DNA from: Chitinophaga sp. SYP-B3965
GTDB lineage: Bacteria > Bacteroidota > Bacteroidia > Chitinophagales > Chitinophagaceae
Direction: 5' to 3'
NCBI RefSeq assembly: GCF_009647655.1
Contig: NZ_WJFD01000002.1
Span: 1 to 64,000 of the forward strand
DNA: 64,000 nucleotides
This document shows, in pieces, positions 63,399-64,000 of this stretch. How positions within the stretch are numbered: position 1 is the first letter of the stretch; each line of letters opens with the position of its first letter. The notes beneath the pieces were generated by a model. That model was given only the letters and a program-made list of their open reading frames with translations. It had not been told where the DNA came from and did no database searches. A program made the translations under genes and the position numbers.

Positions 63399-64000
63399 TT
63401 ATTCGGATTTAAGAGATTTTACCGGGTTGGTCAATGCTGCCTTGAGCGATTGATACCCTATGGTACATAGTGCCACGGCTAATGCCAGCAGGCCTGCACT
63501 CAATAGCCACCACCACTTTATCTCAATGCTAAAGGCAAAACCTTCCAGCCATTTGTTCATGAAGTAATATGCAGTTGGTGTGGCAATCACCATGGCAATA
63601 AATATGAGTTTTACAAAGTCGCGGGTGATAAGTTGTACGATGTTTCCTGCGGAAGCACCCAGCGCTTTGCGGATGCCGATCTCTTTTGTCCGTTGCATAA
63701 TAGCCAGGATAGCAAGTGCAAATAATCCAAGGCAGGATAACACAATAGCTACGATAGCAGCATAAACAAAAATGCGGGTGAAACGTTCTTCCCGGTCATA
63801 TTGACGGTTGATGTTCTCATCCAGGAAACTGCCTTTAAAATCTGTACGGGGTGAGATCTCTTTCCATACCGCCTTGAGCTTGTCCATGATAACCGGCAGT
63901 TTTTGCGGACTCACCTTTACCAGCAATACATTAACAGGCATCGGTTTGTACATCACAAGACCCAGCGGTTCCACTTTCGTGTGCAGGGATTGGAAATTGA
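63399..64000 (-). CDS. ABC transporter permease, FtsX/MacB type, C-terminal part (5' end outside window)
   Basis: The open frame runs off the right edge; about 200 residues are visible. They hold the end of a MacB_PCD domain and the last FtsX block: VAIVLSCLGLFALAILAIMQ, RTKEIGIRKALGASAGNIVQ, WWWLLSAGLLALAVALCTIG and the tail NPVKSLKSE. These are closely similar to the end of the neighbouring permease, so the two are tandem paralogues. The seven-base gap between them supports one operon. A GTG at 63974 is internal and not the true start. Confidence 0.88.
   Translation of the reverse strand, partial: NFQSLHTKVEPLGLVMYKPMPVNVLLVKVSPQKLPVIMDKLKAVWKEISPRTDFKGSFLDENINRQYDREERFTRIFVYAAIVAIVLSCLGLFALAILAIMQRTKEIGIRKALGASAGNIVQLITRDFVKLIFIAMVIATPTAYYFMNKWLEGFAFSIEIKWWWLLSAGLLALAVALCTIGYQSLKAALTNPVKSLKSE

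Noticed and set aside
1..64000. CRISPR arrays, tRNA and rRNA genes
   Set aside because: No regularly spaced repeat array, no cloverleaf with a T-loop GTTCRA motif and no rRNA-like sequence was seen in the intergenic regions.

Overview
The window looks like chromosomal DNA of a Bacteroidota bacterium, most likely a Chitinophaga-like member of the Chitinophagaceae (inference). The grounds are four SusC/SusD pairs, the gliding/type IX secretion genes gldKLMN, a PorZ-like protein with a type IX sorting tail, DUF4271 and DUF4783 genes, few Shine-Dalgarno sequences, and Bacteroidota -7 promoter boxes (TAnnTTTG) upstream of many genes. No rRNA, tRNA, CRISPR array or prophage was seen.

Layout. 1-4.5 kb: the 3' end of an IS110-type transposase, an aldehyde dehydrogenase, gatB and a TlpA-like lipoprotein. 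4.5-23.8 kb: four consecutive SusD-SusC pairs, all on the minus strand, mostly separated by strong terminators and with no glycan enzymes or dedicated regulators between them. 24-25 kb: a 62-residue orphan ORF and an IS1595-type transposase-like gene that seems to have lost its catalytic residues. 25-38.5 kb: housekeeping genes, namely an RND/MMPL transporter, porZ-recO, lpxH, an rsfS-ftsH-LUD operon divergent from birA, a nadC-dagK-SUI1 operon, and a DUF4783 gene. 38.7-44.2 kb: gpmI, an LVIVD-repeat lipoprotein, and a small lipoprotein that overlaps uvrC. 44.4-50.6 kb: a Crp-like regulator, a DinB protein and the gldKLMN operon. 51-57 kb: a DUF255 protein, DUF4271-hemD divergent from hemW, and gpsA. 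57.3-64 kb: an ABC/TolC export operon (tandem permeases, ATPase, TolC, HlyD) that runs off the right edge.

How the genes work together. GldKLMN form the trans-envelope motor and ring of the type IX secretion system, and PorZ acts at its surface end. The SusCD pairs are TonB-driven outer-membrane import complexes. hemD and hemW both serve tetrapyrrole metabolism and flank the membrane protein DUF4271. The 57-64 kb operon is a complete tripartite exporter.

Most unusual observations: (1) just downstream of the stop codons of birA and gpsA lies a second, diverged copy of the gene's own 3' coding end, whose differences are mostly synonymous; (2) the IS1595-like gene keeps its helix-turn-helix and C-terminal signature but not the catalytic motifs, next to a small orphan ORF and a SusCD pair; (3) the 0.7-kb leader of the third susC contains two near-identical 27-bp direct repeats, each containing an ATG in the same place; (4) the second SusC lacks the usual N-terminal carboxypeptidase-D-like domain.
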